Assembly (NCBI GenBank): GCA_903958265.1
Contig: CAJBSQ010000242.1
Span: 1 to 6,811, forward strand
Direction: 5' to 3'
Length of the DNA: 6,811 bases
DNA from: an uncultured Planctomycetaceae bacterium
GTDB taxonomy: Bacteria > Planctomycetota > Planctomycetia > Pirellulales > UBA1268
Shown: one piece after another, positions 6,640 to 6,811 of the stretch
Position numbering within the stretch: position 1 is the stretch's first letter
Layout of the letters: each line of letters starts with the position of its first letter
Made by a program: the position numbers and the translations under genes
Notes under the pieces: generated by a model
What the model was told of the DNA's origin: nothing
Seen by the model: only the letters and a program-made list of their open reading frames with translations
The model's database searches: none

Positions 6640-6652
6640 GGTCACTATGACC
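6640..6652. promoter_or_regulatory. Small palindrome in the fasciclin 5' region, possible operator
   Basis: GGTCACTATGACC is a perfect 5-bp inverted repeat with a three-base spacer, 43 bp upstream of the fasciclin ATG. It could be an operator half-site pair, but a match this short can arise by chance. In the rest of 6598-6704 I see only a TATAGT (minus strand, 6693-6688) resembling a -10 box, with no matching -35, because that position falls in the repeat element. Confidence 0.2.
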
Positions 6653-6704
6653 CTTTGAAGAATGCCGCGTGTGTTCAAGACCGCTGGACTATAGACAGCC
6701 CAGC

Positions 6705-6811
6705 GGAAATCGGGGACGGGAGTGACTTTCCAGCAGCTTGTCGCGACACCGTCTCCGCCGGCCTCAGCAGCACGAGCGGACCGCGAAAATCGCTCCCGTC
6801 CCCGATTTCCC
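6705..6811. repeat. 107-bp MITE/REPIN-like element, copy 2
   Basis: Same orientation and same bases as 6001-6107, with inverted ends at 6705-6722 and 6793-6810. It starts 108 bp upstream of the fasciclin ATG and reaches the window edge exactly where copy 1 diverges, so its true right end and any flanking duplication cannot be seen. Its starting point is 704 bp from that of copy 1. With both copies identical, either the duplication is recent or gene conversion keeps them alike. Confidence 0.85.

Noticed and set aside
6598..6678. N-terminal extension of the fasciclin protein from a TTG at 6678
   Set aside because: It has no Shine-Dalgarno, the extension resembles neither a signal peptide nor FAS1 sequence, and AAAGGA sits seven bases before the ATG at 6597.
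5986..6811. CRISPR array suggested by repeated motifs
   Set aside because: There are only two full copies 704 bp apart with a gene between, and no regular spacers or cas genes.

Overview
The window is high-GC bacterial DNA with strong G/C preference at third codon positions. Gene content suggests a member of the Planctomycetota: a long planctomycete-type YeiH transporter, an ispF-cysS pair and a short leaderless fasciclin protein. That assignment rests on remembered family resemblance, not on a marker gene.

Layout. Positions 1-3839 hold four genes on the minus strand that read as one operon: an ABC-2 exporter ATPase (3839 to 2769), its first permease (2772 to 1897, 4-nt ATGA overlap), its second permease (1895 to 1077, TTG start one base after the previous stop) and a YeiH/UPF0324 putative sulfate exporter (1058 to the left edge, 3' end missing). 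Diverging from it by only 27 bp, and reading rightwards, are ispF (MEP-pathway isoprenoid synthesis, 3867-4346) and cysS (cysteinyl-tRNA synthetase, 4375-5973), 28 bp apart and probably co-transcribed. A minus-strand gene for a 136-residue single-FAS1-domain protein (6187-6597) converges on cysS; a strong hairpin at 6126-6158 separates them.

The right end carries the main non-coding structure. Two copies of a 107-bp element (6001-6107 and 6705-6811), identical by eye and in the same orientation, flank the fasciclin gene. Each is bounded by a perfect 18-bp inverted repeat, and an extra 15-bp piece of the element end abuts the first copy. This looks like a MITE- or REPIN-like mobile repeat family.

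Functionally, the ABC genes make a complete exporter of unknown substrate (one ATPase, two different permeases). IspF and CysRS are housekeeping enzymes. CysRS carries an unusual insertion of about 31 residues directly before its KMSKS loop, made partly of a duplicated 24-nt unit. I see no defence system, CRISPR array, RNA gene, or transposase or integrase gene.
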